A stretch of 64,000 nt of DNA, from NCBI RefSeq assembly GCF_029227915.1, contig NC_079875.1, positions 8,179,001-8,243,000 of the forward strand. The letters run 5' to 3'. Each line of letters begins with the position of its first letter. Position 1 is the stretch's first letter. This document shows positions 1 to 15,200 of this stretch, one piece after another. This DNA comes from Hydractinia symbiolongicarpus (Eukaryota; Cnidaria; Hydrozoa; Anthoathecata; Hydractiniidae). The notes beneath the pieces are model-generated. The model saw nothing but the letters and a program-made list of their open reading frames with translations, was not told the origin of the DNA and ran no database searches. Position numbers and translations under genes: made by a program.

Positions 1-269
1 TATCTTCTTATTATCATTAACTCCAGGATTCCGATATTTTCTTTAATATATATTGGTTGCTGTACCGGAGAAAACTCAAATACCCCATGAGGATCGTTGC
101 TTGCACCAAGAGATATAAAAGCTTGTTTGGTAGATGGATCCAATATTGCTGCACCTGTTTTTGATATTCCACTTGTGTCAACAGATGTAAGGTTGATTAT
201 AAAATTCTCATTTGGTTCTGGTTTCAAGTCAGAAAGAACTCTCAGCTCAATTTGCTCCAATAAAACAGC
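1..269 (-). CDS. ADGRV1: ADGRV1 exon 32 (cut by window edge): Calx-beta 20/21
   Basis: Starts phase 0 after acceptor tttacttaag; open to base 1 in the correct frame. Contains LRVLSDLKPEPNENFII, ASNDPHGVFEF and the opening of repeat 21. The exon continues outside the window. Confidence 0.85.
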
Positions 270-3200
270 CTTAAGTAAATGAACATTGATCACAAAATGC
301 AAATAACAAATCAAAATTGTACGACGTATATGTGACAAATCAGAAGAAAAAACGTCAAAAAATACCCCAAAGAATTCACACACATACCGAACGAAATGTA
401 ACAATTCCTGATGTTTTTGCAAAATCTTCAGCCACATCATCTCCACTGATTTCCCAAGTCACTGTTGCAGTTCCCAGACCAGGCCGACTTCGCAACAAAT
501 AGAGCTTAATAACATCACCTTCACTGGCTGTTTTGGAAAGGGAACCTCTTTGAAAGCCAATAACTCCACCAACATTATCATTAGCACTTATTATGACCTT
601 CACACTGTCATTTTTTTTGCTAACTGCAGCTTCCCCAGTTGGATTGTAAAGCTGTATGGTAAACTGTTCGTCGTCCTCAGGAATGTCATCTTTATTTACA
701 AAAATTGTAAACGATTTTTTCTGCTCATTTTCGCTAAACGTTATGGTTGAACCAGTAGCACCAGACACATCCTGACCAGGAGTAATGGTAAAACCAGGTA
801 ATAATCGCCATGAAACAGAAACAGTACCGAATAGGCCTAAAATTATAATCATTTACAACAGTCAGCATTTATTAAAATGTTCCTTTTCATTACCTTGTGT
901 TTAACTTTCATGACCAAACACAACAGAAGATATGTTGGTGGGAAAAAGGAAGACGACAATTTCATTAACAGTGAATGAATCACAATGGAAAGTTCATTGT
1001 CAGACTTAAACACTACTATGAGAAAATGCTAATTCCCTACAAGAAAAAAATGTAACACAATAATAATGATCATTGAAATTCACATACCTTGTGCTCGGAT
1101 AATGTTAAATTTTAATGGGATGTTTTGCTCCTCTGGTTCTGACAAAATAAAAGTGTTGTTATTATTATTATACAAATCCAACATAATCAAAAATAATCCA
1201 TAAGGGTTGTCATTGCTTTCAATCGTCACATTGACCATGTTTTGCTTTCCTACAGCAGGTTTGTTTTCTGGCGCCACATTTATTCCCCTAACTTCAACCC
1301 TTGTCATCTTAACTTGAAAGGTTTCATTCATCTCAGGTATCAAGTCACTGAATATCAATATGTTGATATGAGCTTGCGATGATCCATTTGAAATGATAAT
1401 ATTCCCATCATTCAGAATTTCCTCATAGTCAGTACCTCCGTCTGCTTTATTTAAAGCCACCTGTACTGTGCTAAAAAGAACAATACAAGAAAAAATGATC
1501 CACAGCATTTTACATTATTTCTACTTCATAAAGGTTTTAACAGAGAACTTTTGGTCATGTAATGTAACTGTAGAAATACGGATTTTTGATTATTTATTCA
1601 TTTTCTCTTTCCTGAATTCTCCACCTCAATACCAACTTAGACCTTAGTTACAGTAATTTCAAAAGAACAAAATCACTTTAACATATAGTTTAATCAACAT
1701 ACTGGTAAAACACTATCAAATCGCCATGCAATCCACCAGAACGTTGGACCAGCACTGACACATTGTAATCAAAATCTTTCTCTTTGACAAATAAAACTGA
1801 ATCTACAAACTCCACTGTACCATACGGGTTATCGTTAGGGAGAATTGTTACTTTAACTTGAGATTTGTCTTTGTTTATTTTGGCTTTACTCATTGATACC
1901 TCTGATAATCTTATAGTAAATGTCTAGTTAAAAGAGAAGTAAAATGAGGTCACAAATTAAAAAAAAATATAATACCTAATATTATAAGAAAATCTAAGTA
2001 ATAATTACCTCGTTAACTTCTGGTATATTATCATGCATCACTGAAATTTGAATATTTTGTTTACTCTCTCCTGTTAAAAATCCAACAGTACCCTGAGTTG
2101 GAAACATATCTGTAGACAGGCTTGTTGATTCCATAGATTCAGCTATCCATTGTAATTGAACTACACCAGACTGGCCCTTTTCTCTGACTACTGGTAGCAT
2201 TAATACCTGGCTTTTCAATAAAGGTTCCTTCACTGCATACACAGATGGTCCAGAGAAACCTACCATTTGGAATTGCATATTAAATCAATGTGCTAACAGA
2301 TAAGTTTTTTTTGTGATGAACGAAATAACAAAAAAATAATGGGAAAACAAGAAGGAAATTTATTTACCTGATGATGTAAGAGTTTTTACTTACAAAAAAC
2401 CTACTTTATTTGTAAATTTTAGATGTTCTTATTTTTAATATTCCAGACTTAAAATAAATAAAGTCCTAGTCAGCTGAAATTTTATATTCATTCACAAAAA
2501 CATACAAATACAACTTTACGGAAATAAATATTGAGAGCAAGAAGACGCAGGTTTAACACAAATTAGGTTTTTTCTACCACGAAACCAGATCAGTAAAAAT
2601 GCATATTTCGAACTACCAAACAAATGAGTTGATCAACAAAAATTGTGGAAAAACAAAATGTACCTATTAATCCATATGGATAATCATTTTCAAGTATAAT
2701 CACCATACACGCTCTTTCATTGCTGACGACAGCACCTCCTTTAATGGTGTCAGGTAAAATCTCGACAGAAAAAGACTCATTGAACTCAGGTATTTCATCT
2801 GATATTAAATATATTGGAAGTTGTACTGACTTTTGGCCATCCACCATTACTACATCGAAGGCATTGACAGTGAAATCTGCACCAATATGTGCTGACTGTG
2901 ATTTTACTTTGAATGTAAAGGAGATCTAAAAAATATAATATGTATAACAGACATATATCACATCATGTCATATCACAATCAGTTACTTCTATAAACAAAC
3001 ACTTGCTATTTTCTTGAAAAGGATATGAATTGAAATATCTTGAACTGTTTTGTGACATAAAAGATTAAAGTAACAGTAACAGTTTGCCTCTCCTTTTTAG
3101 CTTATATTAGCTTATATTAATAAAAGTCAGATTAGATTAGAATATTTAAAAATTATTTGCCACCATCTTAATTATTGGAAAGATATATGGCAAAATTGGT

Positions 3201-6200
3201 GTAGTAATGTCACCATACATATTGTCAGCAAAGTAATTATGATGCTGAAACCTTGCAAAACTAAAGATTATAACATTTTGTCACCAAAAGATTCAAATTG
3301 ATTTAATTTTTAAACAAATCTCCTAACAAAACACTTTTCAAAATTTTTTAAACACTAGGACGTACCATATCTTAAAAAATATGACTTTGTACTGGCCCGT
3401 ATCCATTAAATCAAAAAAGTAAAAACAATAAACAAGTTCATTGTTAATTATTTTATCTTCTACACATTTTAGTGAATCATATAAAAGATAAAAAAAGGAA
3501 CAAAAAATACCGTATCTTCATGATTGCTTCTTATTGCAAATTACACTGTTTTTTAATATTTTAAACTTGTTAATGTATTAAAAAATAATATTTTTTAAAA
3601 ACCCAAAACTTTTGCTAACATGTTTTTCCAAATATGTAGTTTCTGTTCAGTGATGATGCATACTTATGAACAGTATAATTCCATCTACATTACACAATAA
3701 AATCAGGAAATGAATCTTTACCTTTCCAAACAAGCCACGGCTACGCGTAACATTTACAACTCCACCAATATGATCTTCGTTAACATACACTGTATCACTC
3801 TTAAACGTGAGAACACCATTTGCATTATCATTCGAAGTTATGATAACATGCATTAGTCTGTTATTACCAATCATTTTCATATGTACAGGGTCTAAATGTG
3901 GTTAAAAAATCAACTAAGTTTCACTGTTGAAGGATCAAACTTTCAAACAGAAGGGTTTTCGTCATATTTGCATGCAATATCAAATATAATAATACTAAAA
4001 TATCTAAGCATAAACCTACTAAATGAGTGTTGCTTAGTTGTAAACTACTAGTATGAAAATATGATTCTATACCTGTTTGATTAAGTACTGTTACATGAGT
4101 AATATTCAACAGAAAACTTTCATTGACCTCTGGAACATCATCATCCAATATAGTAACGGTAGCATTTTTTTGTTTTTCTTCATCAAAAAAGGTTACAAAG
4201 CCATTAGCATGGATGAAATCTGTATTCTCCTCAGCAACATTTGTAGTGAATGATTTCCCAACGTTATAAAAGACTCGAACAGTGCCAGCAGTGCCTTTTT
4301 CACGAATGATGGTAATAGGGATTGTTTTGTTTGCTTCATTTGTATATAACATGGATCTTTGAAAGTTAAACAAGCCATACGGATGATCGTTAGCTTGTAT
4401 TTTTATAATTGCTGCATCAGCACTCTGATTAATTGTTCCACCACTCACATTGACAAGTTTTATGACAAACGACTCATCTAATTCAGGAACCTGAGCAGTA
4501 ATTTTTTTTTTAAATTATTTGCTTACAGTCTTTTTAAGTACAAAATAACATTATCAGAGCAAAAATTAAACCATACTATTAGTATACTATACTACCTTTA
4601 ATTTACATGTAAATTATTTACCAGAGCACAACCACAAAATAACACAGAATATAAAAGTAGAAATCAGTTTATTCTACCAGTGTTTTAACACGAGTTCAAA
4701 TTAAATTAAGAATTAACACATCATGACATTTCTTTCAACCAGCTTAAATTTATTATAAAAATGCAACTTATAAGTAAAACTTACGTCTTCATCTATAGTT
4801 ACAATTGTAATTGTAGTGACCATCTTTCCAGCTGCTACCATTACAGTTCCCACTGTGTCCAAGAAGTCAGCTGATCCATTAACGATTGTCCATGTTACAT
4901 TTACACCTCCCAGGGATCCACCAACTCTATATATAGGGATGTCTACTGTTGTACCTTCTTTTGTATGAAATATTGTCTGATTAAGACTAAACATTCCTAA
5001 AGCATTGTCACTTGGCTTGATACGAACATACATTTCTGAACCAGCGTCAACAATTGCTAAAACAAAATGGTAAATGATAACAGTTAAAAATGTGTAGATA
5101 ATCTATTTTTAAAAAAGTATATTCAGAACACAATTTTATTTTCAATTTACAATATTCAACTTAAACAACTAAACTTAATTTTTTATGGTTTCGTTGTTTG
5201 TAAATATTGTTTTTTTTAAAAAAAATTCCACAATGTATCAATGTGTTTGGATGCAATCAAGTTTATTTTGTTTTTACAGAAAACTTCGTTTTCGATTTTC
5301 TAATTAAAATCTTAAAGTGTGTAACGATTTTGAGGGACATAGTGACATTATTTAATAAAAAACCTCAGATTGTACCAACCTCCACCTGTTGGATTACGCA
5401 AAAGTACTTTAAAAATTTTAAAAAGTTCAGGAACGTCATTATCAATCAGATCGATAGCAATCACTGCGGATTTTTCTCCGGGTTTTAAAGAAATAGATCC
5501 AAGTGTTTCATGATAATCTTTGCCTCCAACGGCAGTGACACTTTCAGTTTTCCATTCAACTGAAACAGTGCCTAAATAAATAATAATGGTGATTACAATT
5601 CTCAAATTTATTTTATTAGTTTTAATTTCTCTATTGTTTTCAAATAAAGTAGGGACGACAACTAAGCACAGAGGTAGCTTTAGCATCAAAACTCACAATA
5701 AATCACACTGGTCATAGTGTGATTGAAGAGTAATGCTCCTTTATTATTCAGGTGTTAATGGATACCGAACACTTAAATGACTAGATAGAACATTATATTG
5801 TCATATAAAAAAATAGAAGATGTGAAAAATGAATAATGTGATACAACAATGTAATTCATGCTTGTAATGAATAAATAAAACAAAAACACTGCAACATTTA
5901 CCTTGCAAACCTTGTGAACGGACGATGTAAACATTTAGTGTTCCTTGTTCTTCATCAATGTTGATATGTAAAGGTGATTTTATAGGTTTAATAAATGGAG
6001 AAGAGTGGGGTACATGGTCCATTAATTGTAAGATACCTGATGGGTAATCACTTGGAAGAATTGACACTTGACATTGCGAACGAGATTCATTTATAACTGC
6101 ACCACTTTTAAGTGTGGAGCCATTTTGTTTATCAGCAGGTATAACGGAAGTTAATTTCACAATAAAGGACTCTTTTTCTTCCGGAAATAAATCGTCAAAA

Positions 6201-9200
6201 ACAGCTATTTCCAGCATCTGAAATTAAGGAGAAAAAGTTAAGGCAAAAATTGTGAACAAATCTACAGAAAGTCCAACCCTGTAACCTTAAAAAGCAGTAA
6301 CCTTTTTATTTTCATTCTCCAGAAAATAAACATTTCCAGTAGCATTTACAAAATCTTCTGCAGCAATTGCTTTGTTATTTACACTTGTTAGTTCCCAACC
6401 AACAGCAACTGCACCAAATAATCCACGAGTCCTCTCAATTGTGACATTCCAATGTAAACTTTCAGTCAGATTATCGATACAAGTGCTGTGAAGCAAACCA
6501 AATACACCATTTGCATAATCACTCTTCAAAACTATAAACAAAAATAATCAACTGAGCCTTGCTTTTATCTTCTTAATCCATCTGACATACAAAACAAAAA
6601 CAAGGGAATCAAAAATTTCTTAGTTTTCGTACCTTTAGTTTGTTTGTCGGTTTCTATAGAGCCTTTAATTTACAATAGTCTGTCTGTTAAATATTTACAT
6701 AAAAATAATACTTAACTTATGGTATAACATTGACAATTTCCTTGATAACAGTCCCAAATTTCAAAACAATTTTTTTACTTTCACATTGCACCAACCACAC
6801 GTAAAAAAATCTATATTATAATACCTGTATACCCCTATCTGTCACGTAAAATGATACTGCAAGTAGAGATACATATAAAAAGAATTGGCTAACCCCTTAA
6901 TTTTCCCATGTGCCACCGACTAGTTAACAAACATACCTTCTAGCATAGCAGTATTATTTGTACTACTCAACACAGCATGATCTCTTGGTAGCTGATCATC
7001 CGTTACATCAATAATCCTTGCAACATAGAACATATTTGGTTCTGCAACATCATCATCTATTATAGATACAGGAACTGATTTCGTTGTTTCGCCAGGTAAG
7101 TAGGATAGCTTACCATTAAAAGGATCAAATGTTGAAGCCAAGTCATGCAGCATAGTTATTTCCCTAGACAGAAAAAGTTGACAGATGAAATGCAAGAGAT
7201 CTGTAAAGAATAGTTCAAAATTTTCTTTTTTAAAAAGGTTTTATATTTGATATAACAACATCGCCATCATAATGTCTAACAAAACTTTAAGAATAATGCA
7301 CAGTGAAATATAAAATAAACAAATATGACAATGTGCATACTCACTTTGTCTCAAAATATACTGGGTAAATTCGCACATCTTGAATAGATCCAATATAGGG
7401 CATGGAGTTGCTTTGTGAGCAGCCAAGAGAAATAACACCTTCATTGGCAATCACATAATTAAAGTCTGAGCTGGAGATGGAGCTAAAGTTTAGACACAAA
7501 AAATTATGTGATGATCTTCTGTCATGTTAATAGAATGCAATAAATTTGTCAGAGAAGATTTTGATAGTGGGGTCTTATTAAAAGGGAGGGCAAGGCTTTT
7601 GATAATTTGGCAACTTTTTAAGGTTACAATTCAATGTTTTCAATATCACAATACATTGAAATATTTAAATTGCTTAAGTGTTGATCGATGCTGTATAAAA
7701 GTGATTGGGTATCAGCCAATAGCTAGAAAAGCTACTCACATAAATGATTTATTAGCATGACTAAAGAACAAGTAGCAATCAGCACAGAAAAAAACCATAG
7801 TGGCCCTAAAAAGGGGTGGGGCTTACTTGGAAAAATTCATTTCATGGTGGAGGCATTTATTCAAAAGGGAGGGATTATTGGAAGGCACAGACTTAATCGA
7901 GTACTTGTGGTATACATTGTTTTCCATCTTGCAGCACTTTTAAGAAGTGACAATTACACAATAAACAAATTTCACCAGCAAAAAAATAATTATAATATGC
8001 AAGTATTAATATCCTGGGTTACAAAAAACAACAATATCTTTGTTTGTTGATGAACTATAAATAAAATTACACCAAAAATTATGAAAAAATAACCTTGTTT
8101 TTATCAGCAATCCATCAGAATATATGTTAACTTTTCCCGCTTTTGAAAACGTAACAAACAAGGAATGCCATTCACCATCAAGAAAGTTGAAATCACGTGG
8201 AAACGACGTCTAATATTAAAAAAATCAGATGATATATTTATTACGTCTTTCTTCAGGATTAGAAACATTCTAGACTGGGCTACCATTTCCAATGAGGTCA
8301 AAACTTGTTTCAAATTGCTTCTCAACAAAAAGGTTTACAAAATATAAATCTTACAACAACATTGTTAACACTGGCTGAAGATGTTCCAACTGAAAGCGTT
8401 ATTGCCATTGGTTGAGCTCTTGTATCAATCATAACATTGTAAATAACATTTGTGGTACCAAGCTTGTTTATGAGATTCATCTGTGCACTAGCAGACGGCT
8501 TCATCCACATACCGAAGGTAAATCCTTCAGCTAAATCAACTGCTGATGGTTGTTGATTTAATGGTACAATTAGACACGAACCTAGAAAAAATTATTATAC
8601 TTTAAGCTATGTATGTAGAACCTGTTATGATACTCTACATAATAAAAATATTTCTTTTATAAACATTTGATTTAGTAAAATACCAATTGTACAAAAACTT
8701 CAAGGATAATCTTTTAAATAGTGGAGAATCAGACAAAAGAGTAGTGAAAATAACTAAATGCTTTTCCCTAGCCTTTGATAATAAAGACTTTTAAGTTCAA
8801 GCAGCACATTCAATGACACAGTGGTTCCAGAAAGTTTGCAAGAACCTGTTTTTTGATGGTCACAACCAATCGTTTGCTCACAACGTTTTCTTAAAAACAT
8901 TATCCATGTTGTGGTCAACCAAGCTAAAAACATCTATCGCTTGACAAGAAATCCATGTTGATGAGTTTCTCACAACTTCAACCATAATCAGTATAAACTA
9001 TTGTTTCCTTAAATCTAACTTGTCAAAATCAAAAAACTGCAGGTTTTAAAATGTGGCAACAACTAATCAGACCATACATATTGTGCATTCGATTCTTGCA
9101 CAAATTTATTGATACAGGACATCTGTTTTTCAGATTCATTTCTTATTTGAAAATCTGAATTTATGAGCAAATTTGAACAAATGTTTTCAAGAAGTTGCAT

Positions 9201-12200
9201 TACAACAGTATTTCATAGTATGGTAATCTAAAATTAGAAGTTTTTCATCACCATGTGCAAGACTAAAACAAAAAATACAACTTTCACTTAAATTTTTTAT
9301 GTATCTGTAAACTTTTTCCTAATGATAAATACCTGTTGTGAGTTTGTAGGCAACCGTTGAACTGCCTTTTCTACCATTTACTTCGCTTGGAAGATTATCT
9401 AGACGTTTGCGTAGTAGTAAGTCCCATATGCGGTTAGGTAAGTTTGAGGGCATATCCCATCTGTAGATTTCCCAGGTAATCTAAAGTATTAAGTCAGCAA
9501 ATAATTAAAAATCATTATTGCTGATTGAAATCAAATTTTTTTGAATTTAACTCCTACAAACAGAGAAAAAATATTTTAGAGAGAGTAGCCAAAATTTAAA
9601 CACTGTAAGCGCAAAACCGTTTCTATTTAGCCACACACACACACTCTAAACGCATCAAAGTTTACTTGTCAATGTTCACCAGCGTACAGTTGACTGTTTC
9701 ATAATGCGAGTATTCTGGAAAATGGTGACTATTGTACTTTCACTTTCTTTTACATCTGTCAAAATAAAGTTTTTGCAGCCTACTGGCGTTAATGCATCGG
9801 CCAAACAATGCTGATGTGCAATTTTAAGAAATGGCTACTCTTAAAATTATTCTTGCTTGGCTTATGCTTATTTTGCGTTTAAAATGACAAGATAATGACA
9901 TTCACCCCAATATAACCTACATTAGATAGAGCAATCACTTTCATATAACAAATTTGCATATAAGAAAATATTACTACACCTGTTTAATGAAGCTGTTGAA
10001 GCAATAAGAGTTTGTTTTGAGCAACTTTAATGACAAACAAAAAAAAAAATTTATGTAAATGATCCAATACTTTCAATGCAGAATGTGTTCCTACCTCAGC
10101 AGCATAAAAACTTCCTTGCTCTCTCATGAAAGAAATGTGTCCTTGTGTTTTATATTTATCATTTCCATCAAAATCTTCAGCAAAAGTGGTTGTAGTGTTT
10201 GATGTATCAATCATGAAAACACCATTAGGGTAATCATTACTCAATATTGTAACTTCCAACACTGTCATATTTCCCAGTCTTCCACCTATAAAAGAATACA
10301 TGCTTACTACATTGTACACCTACAATGGGGATTGTCGTTATTAAGTTAATGAGAGACTGCATTATCAGATGCAGATTTTGTGTATGTTTGATATGCATTT
10401 CAAACAAGCCTAGGGAGTATACAAATGCCATAACGTATGTATCTTTTATGCACATTAAACTTTGATTTAAATTCAATTGATCATGGGGATTTGATTAGTA
10501 ATAATAACTAATTGTCAGAGCAGTATAGAATTCCACTGAGAGAAAAGAACAATGGAAAGGACAGTCATAAACATTTGGATAACATCAGCAATGATCAGTA
10601 CACATAAGAAAAATTTATTAGGTCCTTGCTTCTGTTATGTAGAGTTTGAAACATCTCATAAAATAATAAAGAAGACAACTTTTGCTGTTTTAACACTCGT
10701 CTTAAGTTGAATCTGTATATATTTTATAAAGGTGAAATGCAAACGAATGTTTAACATTTACCTTAAACTGTCGTATTCCTAAAAAATTCCTAATATATAC
10801 ACTTTCCATAACTCCTATAATGCAGGAATAACCTTGCTTTGTACGTCACTGCAAGAAGGGTCTATCAATTGTAAAACTACTGCTGAGACTGGGGCCTTAA
10901 TAAGGTGTTATGAACATTGTTCCTAAGGATATAAAACCATAAAAAATTAAACCCACTAATAGGAGCAGGTTCTGTCTTCATTTCATTGTGGTTTATCACA
11001 AAAGAAAGTCTCGAAATGATAAAGCTTGAATTGATTTTTAATATTTCTACATGCTTTATCATGGGAGAGCTATTAACAAACTTCTTTCTGCATTTTTCTC
11101 AACTACTAGAGAAAAGATCATATAGGTAATCCATGCAACATTTGACCTCAGTTATTTTCACATGTTTCTAAGCTATTTAGCGTAAAAGCAACATTGCAAA
11201 TGCAATGGTTGTAGCCCTATTGTGTTATCACAACAGAAGGTTGTCAATAACAGAAGCAAATATCAAAGATCATGAAAATGACGTGCTTTATGTCTTGGTT
11301 GGTCATTAAAAACATTAACAAATACTATAAGTTTAGAAAGAAAAAAGATTTACCTGTGATGTTTATCAATTGTATTGAGAAAGTTTCGTTGAGCTCAGCT
11401 TCATAATCCATTTTCACCATTGTTTCTACATATCCAACTGTTTGGTTCTCATTAAAAACTATGGCACCACTGTTTTTCGAAAGTTCTTCGATGTTGTGAT
11501 TGGAGAAATTAATGGCCCTCCACAGTACCTTAATTTCACCGAATGTGCCAAACAATCTATCAACTCTAAATTTTAAAGAAAGTTACATAAAAGGTTAATC
11601 CAATGTATGTAATTGCTTTTATTATTTTGCGTCGGAGTGAGATTTTCGAACATTGCGAGCTAACAACTGCAATTTCTTTTTTTCTGACCTGATCAATTAT
11701 CACTGCTCAGATTTGCTAACCTATTAAAATATTTCTTTTCTGCATTTGCCTTCTTGTTATTTTCATAGCCAGTACTTTGTGTTTAAAATGTTCATTTGGT
11801 TAAAAGTTGTTTACTTTCAATATGCAATCAATCTTCACCAACTTGTATAAAAGGCTCGAAAACAGTGAAATGGTTATCATTAAACCAGAAAAACTTTATA
11901 TTCGATTTTTTAAGAATTGTTTTTGAAACCACAAGTTGCTGTCATTACATAAATTAAATAACAAGAAACAAATTATGCTACACAAAGCAACTATCAAATT
12001 TTACCTTATTTTAAGTGTTTCACCTTCCTCGATGTAAAACGGTACAGTGTCATGAAAGGTAAAAACACCGTATGGATCATCGTTTGCTTTAATTATCACA
12101 TCAGAAGAGTAATTCTTGAAAATAACATTATCACCAGTGACAGAAGTGATTGTTACGGTAAAGGTCTCATCAAGTTCAGGTGTCTTATCATCCATTGTAG

Positions 12201-15200
12201 TGATTTGAACAGGTTTAGTTGTCTCGCCAGGCAAAAAAGTTATGTTACGTACAAAAGGAACAAAGTCATCATCCGAGACATCTTTTTTTTCGGTTTCAAC
12301 CAAAACACTGATTGGATAGGGAAAAGATTTTTTCAAATGGATAAACAATGTAGAACTTTCTCCTTCTTCAATGTAAATATAGGATGGAGATATAGTAACA
12401 GGAAAATCATTCGCAATGATTGTGAGCAAAGCAGAGGAGGGTTCAATAAGCCGTGCTCCCCCAGTGACATTAACAATGAATATTTCAAACAACTCGTCTT
12501 TTTCAGGAATCTAGTGAAAAAGCTTACATTAATACAACACAGGTCAAGAAAAACATAAGTGTAGACATAGCAACTTAAAAATTAATGATAAAATAAACGC
12601 TTTAACAGAAAGTTAGGAAAAAATTACCTGGTCTTGTTTGACAATAATAGAGAAGGTTCCAGTGTTGTGGCCCTCCCGTAGATTTACCATTCCATTTAAA
12701 GGATTCAAATCTGTTATATTATGGTTATCATTTGCAACTGCCCAAAATACATCAATTGCGCCAAGCGTTCCTTTACTTCTTGAAACTTGAAAAGTTGCAA
12801 TAGAGTTTGATGTTGGAAGTTCCCCTGATAACATAATTTTAAAAATGCTTATTCAATCAGACACCCTCAGTCTTTATAAATTACAACTGAACATGTAAAT
12901 TGATAGAAGAAAAAAGAATTGTCAATTTCATTGAACAAGGTATTTCAAACTTAAAATGTAATTAACGCTTAGGTGTCCCAGAGGTTCATTATTATTGTTA
13001 ATTTAAAGCAAAATGTTAATTTAAAAAATAGCATTGTTCTTTTAGCTCTTTTGAGCTATCGTAAATAAAAAAGCATATTTATCAAGCGAAACTTCTATGG
13101 TTCTCATTCCTCACTCCTTACACACCAGTAAAACTTTGAATAGTTTCAAGACAACATGTTCTTGAAAAAGCATCGATTTGTTACAGCTTTTCAGCAATTA
13201 CCATCTAAAATCTTAAAACTCGCATTCGTTCTCGCTGGTAACATTATAAGTGAAAATTTAATATTTATATAGATTTACTTTGAGTAACCAAAAACATATT
13301 AACTGAAATTATTTCTTTGGTTGATTTTCTCATGTGAATTTTAAATTACCTGTTGGGCACCTAAGGGCTGATCAAAAGAAAAAAACATTGATGTGCAGAC
13401 ATACTTATCGTCTGGTTGATATTCAAAGGACTGTTGGAGAATGCAATCAACCCATATGGTTCATCACTTTCAAGGATCGTCACTTTAAATGTTGTTGTGT
13501 TCCCCAAAACTGAACCATCAACTGAATACAAGTGCACATCAAAAGATTCAGCAAGCTTAAACAAATGAGCATGGATTATTACTAGCAACATGCACAAATA
13601 AACCATGTAAGATATAGATGAAATGTCAGTTTATTATGTTACTACAATGACAGTATTTAGAAAAAAAAATTGTAACATGTTTATTTTACATACTTCTGGT
13701 ATGTCATCATCCTGAGGAAATAAAAACACCATCTTTTCAGTTTCTGCTGGCATGAACTCTATTATTTGCTCATATGGCCTAAAATCATTTTCACCTAGTA
13801 TAAAAGCAATAATGTATTGGTTACAACTTAGTTAAAAAAGTTTATTTTCAACAATAATCTGAATTATATAAGTATATAATAACCCCTGACCATTTTCTAT
13901 TCTAACCAAGACTTTTTGCCTTTCAAGGGAACCACCAGTTCTGATCACATGAGCGGTTCCGGAGGAAGATTCCTGGCAACAAGAAAATTACAATGCAATA
14001 TATAGAACCAACTGAAAGAATCTTTTGAAAGAAGGTACAAAACAACAAAAATAGGTTATGCATTATATGTATAAAATTTATTACCTCCAAGACAATCGCC
14101 ACTGCCTTTCGAAATTCAAATTCTCCACCAGGATTGTCATTCTTTCTGATTTTGATGTAAGCATTCGTCTATTAAAAAATAACAGAGAGCATGATAAAAA
14201 AATACAATATATTATATTAAAAAGATTGAACAAGATTTAATTCTTAATCATAAATGAATGAACATACAGCACCAGAGCGCAACTTCTCATTTCTTCCAGT
14301 TGTATTGTACAACTCCACAATAAAATCTTCGTCTAGTTCTGGAGTGTCATCCGCCATGATTTCAAAGCTGATATTTTGTCTATCTATGCCTGATATGATG
14401 AAAATACAGTATTTTTTTTATTCTTTTTGGTCTATGCTACGTCATGCTACAAAGAAACTACTGCCAATGCAGCCCAATGTTTATTTAATTTTAAGTAATG
14501 CAAATTAATTGTTATCATAATGCTCATATGCTTTTTATTATCACCACGTTTCAGACTAACCTTGCATATAATGAACCCAGCACAAATTATATTACCTTTT
14601 CTAAGCATAACAAAACCATCAGTTGCATTCACATCTTCTCTTGTAAACAATTTGTTATCGCTTTTTACTCTCCAATATATTAAAACATCCATGGATGCTC
14701 CATCCCTCATGATTGTAAGACACACCTTTGTATTGGTAACATTTGGTTCATCAACATCAAGCAACACAGGGGAGTTGAAAAAACCAATCTCTCCATTTGC
14801 TAAACTTTGTGTGATGTTGACATGCTTTTTATCTCTGCTCCCAATAGTTGGAGAAGATGGCTTGATCAGGGTTGATTCTAAACATACAGTGGTCAGAAAT
14901 TAACTAATTCAGAGCAAAGAAGAAATATTTTGCTAATTCAACATGGTGTTTACTACAACTATTGCCATCGTTACTTAGGGCATCTTGTAAATATGAACAT
15001 TGTTAATTTTGCAAGTGTCTTTTGTCTACTTTTAGCAGAGCCTATATGTCAATGCAGACATATACAGTTCAGTATATCATATCAAGAATCTCAAGCTTCA
15101 TGTCAATCCTTAGAAAAATAGTTAAGTATATTGTTGTTATGTTTTGCATTAATTTTAAGGCCCATATCTTTTTTTACACTCAATATATAAATCAAAACCT

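Noticed and set aside
7524-8050. Two plus-strand frames within an ADGRV1 intron
   Set aside because: No domain or splice context; the surrounding g-rich aaaagggagg motifs look like degenerate repeat sequence.
12052-15121. Plus-strand open frames of 60-168 codons opposite the ADGRV1 exons (for example 12052-12558, 14520-14903)
   Set aside because: They are antisense shadows of Calx-beta coding exons, cross intron boundaries and show no family character.
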